Below are positions 1 to 9,432 of a DNA stretch of 64,000 nt, piece by piece (position 1 is the stretch's first letter; each line of letters starts with the position of its first letter). The translations under genes and the position numbers were made by a program. The notes under the pieces were generated by a model. It saw only the letters and a program-made list of their open reading frames with translations, did no database searches and was not told the DNA's origin. The DNA is from Streptomyces marokkonensis (GTDB lineage: Bacteria; Actinomycetota; Actinomycetes; Streptomycetales; Streptomycetaceae): assembly GCF_008312835.1 (NCBI RefSeq), contig NZ_VSKS01000003.1:248001-312000 (forward strand), given 5' to 3'.

Positions 1-349
1 CCTCCTCGGCGACGGGCCCGAGGGCGTCGAGGCCGGTGAGGGTGACCATGGTGCCCGGGTCGAGGGCCTGGACGAGCGTGTGGTCGCCGTCGCGGCGGAC
101 GACCACGTTGCACGGCAGGAGGAGGCCGATCGAGCGGTCGGCCTCCAGGGCCCGGTGGGCGAGGGGCGGGTTGCAGGCGCCCAGGATCAGGTAGTCCTCC
201 ATGTCGTGATCGAGCTTGGCCTTCAAAGTGGCCGTCACGTCGATCTCAGTGAGGACGCCGAATCCCTGGTCGGCCAGGGCCTGGCGGACGGCGGTGACGG
301 CGGCGTCGAAGTCGGTGGTGGCCAGGCGGACGGTGCGGTCGTAGGACAC
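1..349 (-). CDS. DUF302 domain protein (3' end outside window)
   Basis: Partial gene running off the left edge; about 116 residues are visible. The reading begins SYDRTVRLATTDFDAAV after a GTG at 349 preceded by GGAGC about 8 nt upstream. The fold signature is that of small DUF302 proteins: an alpha/beta opening in which a Phe/Leu-rich stretch (GFGVLTEIDV) is followed by LKAKL and a LGACNPPLAHRAL segment. DUF302 biochemistry is poorly known; members often sit among sulfur-metabolism or metal genes. Here the gene diverges from a persulfide-dioxygenase-like gene and has its own CstR-type operator 40 bp upstream, so I infer a role in sulfane-sulfur handling. The conserved Cys of the CNPPLA motif is a plausible reactive residue. 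Family assignment is good; function is inferred from context only. Confidence 0.8.
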   Translation of the reverse strand, partial: MSYDRTVRLATTDFDAAVTAVRQALADQGFGVLTEIDVTATLKAKLDHDMEDYLILGACNPPLAHRALEADRSIGLLLPCNVVVRRDGDHTLVQALDPGTMVTLTGLDALGPVAEE

Positions 350-388
350 GGTGCGCTGCTCCTTCGGTGCGGAATACCTGATTCCTTG

Positions 389-404
389 ATACCCCACCGG
401 GTAC
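389..404. promoter_or_regulatory. CstR-type operator, site 1
   Basis: ATACCCCACCGGGTAC, an inverted repeat of the form ATACCC-N4-GGGTAC. It lies 40 bp upstream of the DUF302 start, on that side of the divergent promoter region. It resembles the perfect site in front of the CstR-like gene at 3359-3374. Confidence 0.7.
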
Positions 405-449
405 CCGAGCAAGTGGACGCGATGCCGGGAGGGTTCCCGGTGGCCGGAA

Positions 450-465
450 ATACCCCCCTAGGTAT
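450..465. promoter_or_regulatory. CstR-type operator, site 2
   Basis: ATACCCCCCTAGGTAT, flanked by GGAA and TCC so that the dyad extends outward. It is placed where a promoter for the metallo-hydrolase gene starting at 532 would be expected. It is the first of two tandem sites on this side. Confidence 0.7.
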
Positions 466-488
466 TCCTGTTAGGGTGGGTGATCCGG

Positions 489-504
489 ATACCCCCCGAG
501 GTAC
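489..504. promoter_or_regulatory. CstR-type operator, site 3
   Basis: ATACCCCCCGAGGTAC, a more degenerate right arm. It is 39 bp (start to start) downstream of site 2 and 28 bp before the GTG at 532, so a bound repressor would cover the transcription start or leader. Confidence 0.6.
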
Positions 505-531
505 ACAGTCTCTTGTGGAGGAGCCGTAGCC

Positions 532-1896
532 GTGTTCTTCGTCGACACCCTGGAATTCGAGGGTCTGGGCAACCGCAGCCATCTGGCGGGCGGCGGCCGC
601 CGTGCGGTCGTCGTCGACCCGCCGCGCGACTTCGACCAGGTGATCGCCGCCGCGGTGAAACGCGGGGTGTGCATCGCGTACGTCGCCGAGACCCACGTGC
701 ACAACGACTACGTCACCGGCGGTCTGGAGCTCGCCCGTGTCACCGGCGCCTCCTACCTGGTGCCGGCCACGGCCCACGTGTCCTTCGCCCGCACCCCGGT
801 CGCCGACGGCGACACCGTCGAGGTGGACGAGCGCCTGGTCCTGCGCGCGGTCGCGACCCCCGGCCACACCCCGCACCACACCTCCTACGTCCTGGAGGAG
901 GACGGGCGTGCGGTGGCTGCGTTCACCGGCGGGTCGCTGCTGATCGGAGCGGTGGGCCGCCCGGATCTGGTGGAGCCCCGGCTGACCGAGGAACTCACCC
1001 GCGCCCAGCACGCCTCCGCGCACCGCCTGGCCGACGAGCTGGACGACGAGGTGCCGGTGCTGCCCACCCACGGCTTCGGCAGCTTCTGTTCCTCCTCCCA
1101 GGCCGAGGGGGACGCGACCACGATCGGCAAGGAACGCGCCACCAACGACGCGCTCACCCTGGACGTGGACACCTTCGTGGAGCGGGTGCTGGCCGGACTG
1201 GACGACGTGCCCGCGTACTACGCGCACATGGGCCCGGCCAACGCCGCGGGTCCCGCGCCCGTCGACCTCACCCCGCCGGAGCCGGCCGACGCCGGGCAGA
1301 TCGCGCGGCGGCTGGCGGCGGGCGAGTGGGTGGTGGACCTGCGCAGCCGGGTGGCCTTCGCCGAGGGGCACGTGGCCGGGTCGTTCAACTTCGAGGGGGA
1401 CGGCAAGCTCGCCACCTACCTGGCCTGGCTGATCCCGTGGGGCAAGCCCGTCACCCTGCTCGCCGACACCCCCGGGCAGATCGCCGACGCGCAGCGGGAG
1501 CTGGCCCGGGTCGGCATCGACCGCCCGGCCGCCGCCGCCACCGGCGGCCCGGCCGCCTGGGTCCGTGAGGGTGAACGGACCGCCTCCTTCCCGCGCGCCC
1601 GCTTCGCCGACCTCGCCGGTGTGCGGGAGCGCGGCGAAAAGGTCGTGGTGCTGGACGTGCGGCGGAACTCCGAACGGGCCGCGGGCCACGTCGAGGGGTC
1701 GGTGCACATCCCGATCCACGAGGTGCACGGCCGGATCGGCGAGGTGCCGGCCGGGACCGTGTGGGTGCACTGCGCGAGCGGCATGCGCGCGGCGATCGCG
1801 GCCTCCCTGCTGGACGCCGCCGGACGGGACGTGGTCGCCGTCGACGACGGCTTCGACGCCGCCGGCGAGGCGGGCCTGACCGTGACCCGCCACTGA
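532..1896 (+). CDS. MBL-fold persulfide-dioxygenase-like hydrolase fused to pseudorhodanese and rhodanese
   Basis: A 454-residue protein with the three-part layout of staphylococcal CstB: metallo-beta-lactamase domain (about 1-235), a rhodanese-like domain without an active Cys (about 255-345), and a C-terminal rhodanese with Cys414 in HCASGMR. CstB-type enzymes oxidise low-molecular-weight persulfides to sulfite and combine this with sulfur transfer to give thiosulfate. Metal-site residues seen are His55 and His57 (THVHNDY) and His112 (PGHTPHH). The Asp that is an iron ligand in ETHE1-type dioxygenases (FTGD motif) is Gly134 here (FTGGSLLIG), and the usual His after HxHxD is Tyr60, so dioxygenase activity is not assured. 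Start GTG has GGAGGAG about 8 nt upstream. Two CstR-type operators precede it; a rhodanese and a TauE exporter follow. Confidence 0.85.
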   Translation: MFFVDTLEFEGLGNRSHLAGGGRRAVVVDPPRDFDQVIAAAVKRGVCIAYVAETHVHNDYVTGGLELARVTGASYLVPATAHVSFARTPVADGDTVEVDERLVLRAVATPGHTPHHTSYVLEEDGRAVAAFTGGSLLIGAVGRPDLVEPRLTEELTRAQHASAHRLADELDDEVPVLPTHGFGSFCSSSQAEGDATTIGKERATNDALTLDVDTFVERVLAGLDDVPAYYAHMGPANAAGPAPVDLTPPEPADAGQIARRLAAGEWVVDLRSRVAFAEGHVAGSFNFEGDGKLATYLAWLIPWGKPVTLLADTPGQIADAQRELARVGIDRPAAAATGGPAAWVREGERTASFPRARFADLAGVRERGEKVVVLDVRRNSERAAGHVEGSVHIPIHEVHGRIGEVPAGTVWVHCASGMRAAIAASLLDAAGRDVVAVDDGFDAAGEAGLTVTRH

Positions 1897-1932
1897 TCAC
1901 CCCATCCGCTCACCCGACCCAAGGGCACGACC

Positions 1933-2292
1933 ATGTTCCTCTTCCGACGCGGCACGGACCGCCTCACCCCCGAGCAGGCCCGCTCCCGCACCGGCGACGG
2001 CACCGCCGTACTGCTCGACGTTCGCGAGGTGCCGGAGTGGAGGGCCGGGCACGCGCCCGGCGCCGTCCACCTGCCCCTGACCCGGCTGCTGGCCGGAGCC
2101 GCCCTGCCGCCGGACGCTCAGGACCGGCCGGTGGTGGCGATCTGCCGCTCCGGGCACCGTTCACGGCAGGCAGCCAAGCTCCTGGCCTCCCGCGGCGTCG
2201 ACGCCGTCGACGTCACCGGCGGCATGAACGCCTGGGCGAAGGCCGGGCTGCCGGTCGTCGACGAGCGCGGGCAGGGCGGCCGGATCGCGTGA
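1933..2292 (+). CDS. single-domain rhodanese
   Basis: A 119-residue thiosulfate sulfurtransferase-type protein. The active-site loop is CRSGHRS with Cys71 as the persulfide-carrying residue. The family N-terminal motif LLDVREVPEWRAGHAPGA and the C-terminal GGMNAWAKAGLP are intact. It starts 36 bp after the metallo-hydrolase stop, and its own stop overlaps the GTG of the TauE/SafE gene (GTGA), indicating translational coupling within one sulfur operon. It probably moves sulfane sulfur between the fused enzyme and acceptors such as sulfite. No signal peptide; cytoplasmic. Confidence 0.92.
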   Translation: MFLFRRGTDRLTPEQARSRTGDGTAVLLDVREVPEWRAGHAPGAVHLPLTRLLAGAALPPDAQDRPVVAICRSGHRSRQAAKLLASRGVDAVDVTGGMNAWAKAGLPVVDERGQGGRIA

Positions 2293-3038
2293 GCGCCCTG
2301 GTCCTGGCCCTGATCGCGGGGGCCGTGGTCGGCCTGGCGCTCGGCGCGCTCGGCGGCGGCGGCAGCGTCCTGGCCGTTCCCGCCCTGATCTACCTGCTCG
2401 GCTTCACCCCCGCCGCCGCCACCACCGGCAGCCTCGTCATCGTCACAGTTACCTCCCTGACCGCCCTCTACGCCCACGCCCGCGCGGGGAACGTGCGGTG
2501 GAGAGCCGGCGCGGCGTTCGCCGCCGCGGGCCTGCTGCCGGCCGCCCTGGCGGGAGCCGCCGCCGCCCGTCTGCCGCAGGCCCTCCTCACCTTCGCCTTC
2601 GCGGTGGTCGCGGCCCTCGCCGCACTGAGGATGCTCCGGCCCGCCGACCCGGCCGGCGGCGGGACCGGCACGGTACGGCCGGGCAGTGCCGCCGCGGCGG
2701 GGGCGGGACTGGGCGCACTGACCGGGCTGCTGGGCGTGGGCGGCGGCTTCCTCGCCGTCCCGGCCCTGGTCACCGTCCTCGGTTTCGAGATGCAGGCCGC
2801 CGTCGGCACCAGCCTGCTGGTCATCACGGCCAACTCCCTGGCCTCGCTCGCCACCCGCTCGGGCGCCGCGGTCTCCCTCGACTGGGCGGTGATCGGCCCC
2901 TTCATCGCGGCCGCCGTCCTGGGCGCCTGGGACGGCAAACGCCTCGCCGCGAAGGTCTCCGGACCCCGGCTGCAGCGCGTCTTCGCGGTGGTCCTGCTGG
3001 CCGTGGCCGCCCTCATGCTCGCCGACGCGGTGACGTGA
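2289..3038 (+). CDS. TauE/SafE family sulfite/anion exporter
   Basis: A 249-residue integral membrane protein made of two homologous halves, each starting with a Gly-rich GxxxGGGGSxLAVPAL-like segment (about residues 14-31 and 142-160), the hallmark of the TauE/SafE (TSUP) family. About eight hydrophobic segments. Members export sulfite, sulfonates or related sulfur anions. The GTG start overlaps the rhodanese stop by 4 nt (GTGA); an upstream extension of the frame would run through the rhodanese gene and is not credible. In context it probably removes the sulfite or thiosulfate produced from persulfides by the two upstream genes. Confidence 0.9.
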   Translation: MSALVLALIAGAVVGLALGALGGGGSVLAVPALIYLLGFTPAAATTGSLVIVTVTSLTALYAHARAGNVRWRAGAAFAAAGLLPAALAGAAAARLPQALLTFAFAVVAALAALRMLRPADPAGGGTGTVRPGSAAAAGAGLGALTGLLGVGGGFLAVPALVTVLGFEMQAAVGTSLLVITANSLASLATRSGAAVSLDWAVIGPFIAAAVLGAWDGKRLAAKVSGPRLQRVFAVVLLAVAALMLADAVT

Positions 3039-3063
3039 GACGGTGCTCGGCAGGAGACGGTGC

Positions 3064-3375
<312 letters not shown>

Positions 3376-3428
3376 CTAGTCCGTTCGGTACCCGCCCGGA
3401 CGAACAGACGAAAGGCAGCTCCATCCCC

Positions 3429-3995
3429 ATGAGTACCCCCGCCACCATCGACCCCGCCCAGGCCGCCGAGAGCCTGAGCACCTACACGGTCATCGACGTG
3501 CGCACCCCCGGTGAGTACGCCGCAGGCCACCTGCCCGGCGCCCACAACATCCCCCTCGACCACCTGCACACCGCGCTGCCCGCCCTCAAGACGGTAGCCG
3601 CCCGCGGCGACCTGCTGATGGTGTGCGCCTCCGGCAACCGCTCCGCCACCGCCTGCGCGCAGCTCGCCGCCGCCGACATCGCCGCCACCACCCTCACCGG
3701 CGGCACCAGCGCCTGGGCCGCCCAGGGCCACCGCGTCGACCGCGACGACACCGCCAGGTCCGTCTGGCCCATGGAACGCCAGGTCCGTCTCGCCGCCGGC
3801 TCCCTCGTCGTGGCCGGCCTCGCGCTCGGCACCCGCTACCGGCCCGCCCGCTGGCTGTCCGCCGCGATCGGGAGCGGCCTGGTCTTCTCCGCCGTCACCG
3901 ACACCTGCGGCATGGCCGCCGTCCTGTCGAAGCTCCCGCACAACCAGCCCCGTACCACCGACCTGGACGCCACCCTGCAGGCCCTCGTCCGGTGA
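3429..3995 (+). CDS. rhodanese fused to DUF2892 membrane domain (YgaP-like)
   Basis: A 188-residue protein: rhodanese domain at about 10-110 with active Cys66 in CASGNRS, then a C-terminal hydrophobic part (about 120-165) matching the DUF2892 two-helix segment of E. coli YgaP-type proteins, including a conserved DTCGMA. YgaP is a membrane-bound sulfurtransferase that can be modified by persulfide or nitrosyl groups. This gene is divergent from cstR and shares its operator, so it belongs to the same sulfur-responsive set. It is likely anchored in the cytoplasmic membrane with the rhodanese domain inside. Followed tail-to-tail by the ABC permease gene. Confidence 0.9.
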   Translation: MSTPATIDPAQAAESLSTYTVIDVRTPGEYAAGHLPGAHNIPLDHLHTALPALKTVAARGDLLMVCASGNRSATACAQLAAADIAATTLTGGTSAWAAQGHRVDRDDTARSVWPMERQVRLAAGSLVVAGLALGTRYRPARWLSAAIGSGLVFSAVTDTCGMAAVLSKLPHNQPRTTDLDATLQALVR

Positions 3996-4038
3996 CCCCG
4001 GCCCTCCGCACGGCGGCCGGGGCGGTGGGCCCGGCCGC

Positions 4039-6498
4039 CTACGCGCGGAGGGTGGCCGGTCGCAGGGCGGGGCGGCGCAGGGCGACCGCGGCCCGGACGA
4101 CCGCGGCGGTCGTGGCGAGGGCGGCGCAGGCCGCCGTGACCGCGGCGAGTGCCGCCCAGGGCAGGGCGAGCGGGACGGGGGCCGACCGCAGCGCCAGGGC
4201 CGCCCACATCCCGGCCAGGTCGAGCACGGCGACGGTCACGCCGAGGACGGCGCCGACGGCGACCCCCGCCAGCGATTCGGCGCCCGCCAGACGCAGCACC
4301 TGCCACCGCGTGGCCCCGGTCAGCCGGAGCACCGCGAGATCGCGGACCTGGTCGGAGGCCGCCATGACCGTGGTGTTGACCACGGAGATGCCGGCGTAGA
4401 GCAGCGCGATGCCGAGGACGAGCAGGAGGCCGTACCGGGTGGTGCGTTCGGTCCCGGGGGCCGTGGCGGCGAGCCACTGCTCCGCGGTGAGCACCCGGCC
4501 GCCGCCGGGCCCGACCGCCCGCTCCAGGCCGGCGGCCACCACGTCCGCTTCGGCACCGTCCGCGAGGGCGACGTCCACCCGGTCCACGCGCGCGCCCGGC
4601 GCGTTGGCGGGCGTGACGAGGACGCCGTTGTCGCCGGTGCCGGTGGCCGTCACCGCGGCGATCCGCAGCGTCCGCTCCGTGCCGTCCCCGAGCCACACCC
4701 GTACGCGCTGCCCGACCGTGTGCCGCTCCCACTCCTCGTTGACGACGACCGAGCCGTCGTCCAGGTCGGTGACCTTCCCCGCGGTCAGCGGCAGGCGCGC
4801 GGTGGCCGCCAGCGCCCGGGGGTCGGCGGCACGGGCCTCCGACCTGATCAGCGCCACACCCTCCTCGAGGACGTACACCGCGCTCGGCGCGCTCGCCGAC
4901 ACCCGCGCGCCGGGCACCGCGCGCAGCCGGTCCAGCGTCCGCGCGTCGAAGGAGCCGTGACCGGTGGCCGTGACGACGAACGCCGCGGTGGTGCGCTCCC
5001 GCGTCTCGGCGGCCCGGGCCCGGTCCAGCGTCGCGGTGGCGCCGAGCAGTGAACCCGTGAGGGCGACCGTGACCAGGACGGGCGCCGCGACCGCGGCCGT
5101 ACGGCGCACCCCGGCGGCCGCGTTCTCGCGCACGAGCATGCCGACCGCTCCGGGCAGCCGGGCCGGCAGCCAGGCCGCCAGCCGGGTCAGCGGGCGCACC
5201 ACCAGCGGCGCGAGCAGTGCGGCTGCGGCGATCAGCAGCATGGGGCGGCTGACGTAGGTCTTGCGGTGCAGCAGGTCGCCGGGATCGCTCAGCAGCGCGA
5301 CGACGAGCGTCACCGCGGCCGTCAGCAGCAGACCCGCACCGCCGAGCCACCGCCCCGGGGTCATGGGCGGCCCGGCGTCGGCGGACGCCTCGCGCAGCGC
5401 CTGGGCGGGACCCGTGCGCCCCGCCCGCCAGGAGGCGGCGACGACACCGCACAGGGCGACGAGAAGCCCCGTCCAGAACGCCACGTGGAAGGGCCAGGCC
5501 GCGTCGCCGATCGCGAACCAGCCCGGCGCCAGGCCCACGTCGACCACCCACGCGGCCAGCCGGGGAGCCGCGTGCGCGCCGAGCACACAGCCGGCGGCCG
5601 AGGCGAGCACCCCGATCAGCAGGGCCTCGAGGAGCACCATGCGCCGGATCTGTCCCGCAGTGGCCCCCGCGGTGCGCAGCAGTCCGAACTCCCGGCGCCG
5701 CTGGGCGACCGCGAAGGCGAAGGTGGACGCCACCACGAACACCGAGACGAAGGCGGAGACGCCGCCGGCCGTGCCGAACAGCGCGTTCATCGCGGTCAGC
5801 GCCTCGCTGTCGCGCTCGGGAGAGGCGTCGGCGAAGCGACGGTCGTCACCCGTGAGGACCCGGACGCCCCCGCCGCCGCCCACCGCCTTCCGTACGGCCG
5901 CCGGGTCGGCGTCCACCACCAGCTGGTCCACGGGCGGGGACAGCCCGGCGGCGCGCGCGTCGGTGTGGAAGACGGCGTGCTCGAAGCCCTGACCTGCCAC
6001 GGTGCCCACCACCCGCACCGTGCCGCGGTCGGTGCGCACCCGCTGTCCGGGCCGCGCCCAGTCGCCGCTGACGACGACCTCGTCGTCCGCGCGGGGCGCG
6101 CGTCCCGAGACCAGCTCGTACGGGACGAAGGCGGCGGTGGACCAGGGGTGACCGGTCAGCCCGGCCGGACCGCCCTCCGCGCGCACGGGGTAGGAGCGGT
6201 CCGCGACGACGGTGCCGAGCCGGCGCAGCGCCGCCACGGTCGTGCCGGGCACCGCGCGGGGGTGCGCCAGCCTCGCGGTCCGCTCGCCGTTCGGCGTCGG
6301 CACGCGCAGGGTGTCCGCCCCCTTGACCACGACCGGGGCGGCGGCGAACCGTTCCGGCCTCCGCGCGGGAGCCTCCAGGGAGGAGGCGAGGGCGAGCCCC
6401 ATGACGGTCAGCAGGGCCACGCCCAGCGACAGGGCGGCGAAGGTGCCGGCGAAGGCGGTCCAGCGGAAGCGCAGGGTGCGCAGGGCGAGACTCAGCAC
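4039..6498 (-). CDS. FtsX-type ABC transporter permease (MacB/LolCE-like)
   Basis: An 819-residue permease. It has an N-terminal transmembrane helix (about 12-35), a large extracytoplasmic domain, a first FtsX core near 240-370 (motif [14 protein letters not shown]), a second membrane block near 390-490, and a second FtsX core at about 695-810 ([12 protein letters not shown]). The duplicated FtsX layout is typical of single-gene permeases that pump lipids, peptides or drugs out of the membrane rather than import solutes. The GTG start overlaps the ATPase stop by 7 nt, so the two are coupled. A NarL-type kinase/regulator pair is divergently transcribed next to the ATPase and may respond to the same membrane stress or antibiotic. 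The substrate cannot be told from sequence. Confidence 0.9.
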   Translation of the reverse strand: MLSLALRTLRFRWTAFAGTFAALSLGVALLTVMGLALASSLEAPARRPERFAAAPVVVKGADTLRVPTPNGERTARLAHPRAVPGTTVAALRRLGTVVADRSYPVRAEGGPAGLTGHPWSTAAFVPYELVSGRAPRADDEVVVSGDWARPGQRVRTDRGTVRVVGTVAGQGFEHAVFHTDARAAGLSPPVDQLVVDADPAAVRKAVGGGGGVRVLTGDDRRFADASPERDSEALTAMNALFGTAGGVSAFVSVFVVASTFAFAVAQRRREFGLLRTAGATAGQIRRMVLLEALLIGVLASAAGCVLGAHAAPRLAAWVVDVGLAPGWFAIGDAAWPFHVAFWTGLLVALCGVVAASWRAGRTGPAQALREASADAGPPMTPGRWLGGAGLLLTAAVTLVVALLSDPGDLLHRKTYVSRPMLLIAAAALLAPLVVRPLTRLAAWLPARLPGAVGMLVRENAAAGVRRTAAVAAPVLVTVALTGSLLGATATLDRARAAETRERTTAAFVVTATGHGSFDARTLDRLRAVPGARVSASAPSAVYVLEEGVALIRSEARAADPRALAATARLPLTAGKVTDLDDGSVVVNEEWERHTVGQRVRVWLGDGTERTLRIAAVTATGTGDNGVLVTPANAPGARVDRVDVALADGAEADVVAAGLERAVGPGGGRVLTAEQWLAATAPGTERTTRYGLLLVLGIALLYAGISVVNTTVMAASDQVRDLAVLRLTGATRWQVLRLAGAESLAGVAVGAVLGVTVAVLDLAGMWAALALRSAPVPLALPWAALAAVTAACAALATTAAVVRAAVALRRPALRPATLRA

Positions 6499-7238
6499 GG
6501 CACGGTCTCCAGTCCGGTCATCCGCGCGGCGACGGCGTCGGCGCCCGCCCCGGCCAGCTCGCCGTGGACGCGCCCGTCGACCAGGAACACGACGCGGTCC
6601 GCGCGGGCGGCGGCCACCGGGTCGTGGGTCACCATGACGATCGTCTGCCCCTCGCGGTCGGCCGTCCCGCGCAGCAGCGCGAGCACCTCGTGCCCGGTCC
6701 GGGAGTCGAGGGCCCCGGTCGGTTCGTCGGCGAACAGCACCTCGGGGCGGGTGATCAGGGCGCGGGCCAGGGCCACTCGTTGCTGCTGGCCGCCGGACAG
6801 CTCGGCGGGCCGGTGCCGGGCACGGTCCCCGAGCCCCACCTGGTCGAGCGCCTCACGGATCCGGGCCCGCGGCACGCGCCGGCCGGCCAGCCGCAGCGGC
6901 AGGGCGACGTTCTGCTCGGCGGTCAGCGCGGGGAGCAGGTTGAACGCCTGGAAGACGAAGCCGATCCGCTCGCGGCGCAGCAGCGTCAGCCGCCGCTCAC
7001 CGAGCCCGGCCAGCTCGGTGCCGCCGACGGTGACGGAGCCCGAGGTGGGCCGGTCGAGCCCCGCGGCGCACTGCAGCAGCGTGGACTTGCCGGAGCCGGA
7101 GGGCCCCATCACGGCGGTGAAGCTCCCGCGCGGGAAGGCGAGCGAGACCTCGTCCAGCGCGCTCACCGCGCCGTCGCCCGACCCGTACCGCCGGCTCACG
7201 CGACGCAGGGCGACCGCGTCGCCGTTCCTCTGGCCCAT
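6492..7238 (-). CDS. ABC transporter ATP-binding protein (LolD/MacB class)
   Basis: A 248-residue ATPase partnering the downstream FtsX permease. Walker [10 protein letters not shown] at 45-53, signature [12 protein letters not shown], Walker [12 protein letters not shown] followed by the H-loop MVTHD. The class is that of LolD/MacB rather than importer ATPases. The frame stays open 40 codons further upstream, but ATG 7238 is chosen because it has GGGGAG about 10 nt before it, and the protein then begins directly before the conserved LRRVSRRYG opening. It is divergent from the histidine kinase gene, with 181 bp between the two starts. Confidence 0.92.
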   Translation of the reverse strand: MGQRNGDAVALRRVSRRYGSGDGAVSALDEVSLAFPRGSFTAVMGPSGSGKSTLLQCAAGLDRPTSGSVTVGGTELAGLGERRLTLLRRERIGFVFQAFNLLPALTAEQNVALPLRLAGRRVPRARIREALDQVGLGDRARHRPAELSGGQQQRVALARALITRPEVLFADEPTGALDSRTGHEVLALLRGTADREGQTIVMVTHDPVAAARADRVVFLVDGRVHGELAGAGADAVAARMTGLETVPC

Positions 7239-7406
7239 GTGTCCCCACTCCCCTTGTGTCCCGGCCGCTCCAGGGCCGGCCGGCCAGGGGACACGAAACC
7301 GTCCGGGGCCCGGCCGGCGCAGTGCGGCAGGGGTGAGAAGAGGGGTGGGGCCAGGCATACCCCGGGACCTCCGTCAGGGCCCATGGCCGCAGGCGGCGCC
7401 GGCTTC

Positions 7407-7412
7407 TACGGT
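7407..7412 (+). promoter_or_regulatory. possible -10 for leaderless kinase mRNA
   Basis: TACGGT ends 7 nt before the ATG at 7420, which would place the transcription start at or next to the start codon. No Shine-Dalgarno sequence is visible there. Confidence 0.4.
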
Positions 7413-7419
7413 GATCCGC

Positions 7420-8703
7420 ATGCAGCCCCGGAACCCCTGGCAGGCCATGTGCCGCCCCCGCTATCCGCTGTCGGCGTGGCCGTGGCGCTCCGCGGCGTAT
7501 CTGCTCACCGGCGCGGTGGCCGGCGCGGCCGTGCTCGTGGGCACCGTGGTGTCGGTGGTGGCCGGTGGTGTGCTCGCGCTCGTCCTGGTGGGGCTGCCGC
7601 TGCTGCTCGGCACCGTCCTGGCGGGCATCCCGGTGGCACGGCTGGAACGGCGGAGGCTGCGGCTGGTCGACGGCGATCCGGCGCACGACCCGCATCTGCC
7701 GCCCGCCGCCCCCGGGCTGCGGGCCTGGCTGACCACCCGGCTGCGGGAGCGGGCCACCTGGCGGGAGCTCGGTCACGCCCTGCTCTTCGCGGGCCTGCTG
7801 TGGCCGGTCGACGCCCTCGCGCTCACGGCCGGGCTGCTCGTCCCGGCGGCCGTGACCGCGACCCCGCTGCTGATGGCGACGGCCGGGGACGGCCGGGAGG
7901 CGAAGGTCCTCAAGCTGTGGACGGTCACCGGCTGGCCCGCGGCGGCCGGTGCCGCCCTGCTCGGCGTCGTCCTGCTCGCCCTCGGCGGCTATGTGCTGGG
8001 CGCCGCGGCGGGCGCCCGCGCGGGGCTGACCCGGCTGCTGATCGCCCCGCGCGAGGCCGAACTGCACGCTCGGGTCACCGAACTGACGCGGTCCCGGGTA
8101 CGGCTGGTGGACGCCTTCGAGGCGGAGCGGCGGCGGATCGAACGCGATCTGCACGACGGCGCCCAACAGCGCCTCGTCGCCCTGACGATGACGCTCGGCC
8201 TGGCCCGCCTCGACGCGCCGCCCGGGCCGCTGGCCGATCAACTCGCCAAGGCGCACGAGGAGTCGGGCCGGGCGCTGCGGGAGCTGCGGGAACTCGTCCA
8301 CGGCATCCACCCCCAGGTGCTCGCCGACTACGGTCTCGAGGCCGCCGTCGCCGACGCGGCCGACCGGTCCGCCGTACCCGTGGACGTGGACCTGAGCCTG
8401 TCCGGGCGGCTGCCTGCGTCCGTGGAGGCCGCCGCGTACTTCGTGGTGTGCGAGGCGCTCGCCAATGTGGCCCGGCACAGCGGGGCGAACCGCGCGAGGG
8501 TGGACGGCGGGCACCGCGACGGACGGCTGCTGCTGGAGATACGCGACGACGGGTGGGGCGGCGCGCGGGCCGGGGCGGGCAGCGGACTGACCGGACTGGC
8601 CGACCGGGTGTCGGTGCTCGATGGCAGACTCACTCTGTCCAGCCCGGTGGGCGGACCGACCCTGCTGCGTGTGGAGATCCCTTGCGCCCCCTGCTCCCCC
8701 TGA
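7420..8703 (+). CDS. NarL-class sensor histidine kinase
   Basis: A 427-residue membrane kinase. Hydrophobic blocks at about 26-72 and 118-205 form an N-terminal sensor domain of the type common in Streptomyces kinases. This is followed by a HisKA_3 dimerisation region with His245 in [11 protein letters not shown] as the phosphorylated residue and a C-terminal HATPase ([18 protein letters not shown]). ATG 7420 was chosen because it precedes the first hydrophobic segment; the frame stays open far upstream but there overlaps the convincing ABC genes on the other strand. It overlaps the response regulator by 22 nt. Divergence from an FtsX-type exporter suggests a sensor-transporter module. The signal is unknown. 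Confidence 0.9.
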   Translation: MQPRNPWQAMCRPRYPLSAWPWRSAAYLLTGAVAGAAVLVGTVVSVVAGGVLALVLVGLPLLLGTVLAGIPVARLERRRLRLVDGDPAHDPHLPPAAPGLRAWLTTRLRERATWRELGHALLFAGLLWPVDALALTAGLLVPAAVTATPLLMATAGDGREAKVLKLWTVTGWPAAAGAALLGVVLLALGGYVLGAAAGARAGLTRLLIAPREAELHARVTELTRSRVRLVDAFEAERRRIERDLHDGAQQRLVALTMTLGLARLDAPPGPLADQLAKAHEESGRALRELRELVHGIHPQVLADYGLEAAVADAADRSAVPVDVDLSLSGRLPASVEAAAYFVVCEALANVARHSGANRARVDGGHRDGRLLLEIRDDGWGGARAGAGSGLTGLADRVSVLDGRLTLSSPVGGPTLLRVEIPCAPCSP

Positions 8704-9359
8704 CCGACGGCCGGGCGCTGCGCGTCGTGCTGGCCGAGGACAGCGTGCTGCTGCGGGAGGGCCTGACCGGTCTGCTCCGGCGCTGCGGGCACGAGGTCGT
8801 CGCGGCGGTCGGTGACGCCGGGGCGCTGGTCGCCGGGGTCGGGGAGCACGACCCGGACATCGTGGTGACGGACGTCCGGATGCCCCCGGACTTCCAGGAC
8901 GAGGGCCTGCACGCGGCCGTGCGGCTGCGCACCGAGCGGCCCGCCCTGCCCGTCCTGGTCCTCAGCCAGTACGTCCAGCGCCGGTACGCCTCCGACCTGC
9001 TGGACTCGGGCGACGGCACGGGCGTCGGCTACCTGCTGAAGGACCGGGTCGGTCACGTCGAGGAGTTCGTGGCCGCCCTGGGCGAGGTCGCGGCCGGCGG
9101 CACGGTGGTGGACCCCGAGGTCGTACGGCAGTTGCTGCGCCGGCGGCGCGATCCGCTGGAGCGGCTGTCGCCGCGGGAGCGCGAGGTGCTGGCGCTGATC
9201 GCCGAGGGCAGGTCCAACGGTGCGATCGCGCGGGAACTGGTGGTGTCCGAGGCGGCCGTCGGCAAGCACATCGGCAGCATCTTCACCAAGCTGGACCTGC
9301 CGCCGGCGGACGGGACGCACCGGCGGGTCCTGGCGGTGCTGGCCTATCTGCGGGCGTGA
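8682..9359 (+). CDS. NarL/FixJ-family response regulator
   Basis: A 225-residue regulator. The receiver domain (about 13-135) has the acidic pair in LAEDS, phospho-acceptor Asp64 in [10 protein letters not shown] and the Lys of YLLKD. The LuxR-type helix-turn-helix (about 160-222) has the motif [18 protein letters not shown]. It partners the overlapping kinase. The start is uncertain: TTG 8682 has GGAG about 5 nt upstream and gives a normal length. No ATG or GTG lies suitably near the receiver domain. The frame is open for 2 kb upstream, which is a GC-rich artefact. Confidence 0.88.
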   Translation: MRPLLPLTDGRALRVVLAEDSVLLREGLTGLLRRCGHEVVAAVGDAGALVAGVGEHDPDIVVTDVRMPPDFQDEGLHAAVRLRTERPALPVLVLSQYVQRRYASDLLDSGDGTGVGYLLKDRVGHVEEFVAALGEVAAGGTVVDPEVVRQLLRRRRDPLERLSPREREVLALIAEGRSNGAIARELVVSEAAVGKHIGSIFTKLDLPPADGTHRRVLAVLAYLRA

Positions 9360-9399
9360 GAGGGCGTACCGGGGCTGCGGGCGTGAGAGGGCGTACCGG
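9348..9399 (+). repeat. 25-bp tandem duplication across the regulator stop codon
   Basis: Two exact 25-bp copies (9348-9372 and 9375-9399, period 27) beginning CTGCGGGCGTGAG. The first contains the response-regulator stop codon; the second repeats it in non-coding sequence. It looks like a recent slippage duplication. Confidence 0.85.
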
Positions 9400-9432
9400 C
9401 GCGGGAAGGGCGCCGCGAACCGGACGGACGGT

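Noticed and set aside
5266-8703. 1145-residue plus-strand frame across the ABC transporter genes
   Set aside because: Its first part is antisense to the permease and ATPase genes, with Arg/Gly/Pro-rich shadow composition; only the part from ATG 7420 is a real kinase.
9348-9399. Tandem 25-bp repeat as an attachment site
   Set aside because: The copies are adjacent, not flanking an insert, and no tRNA or integrase is near.
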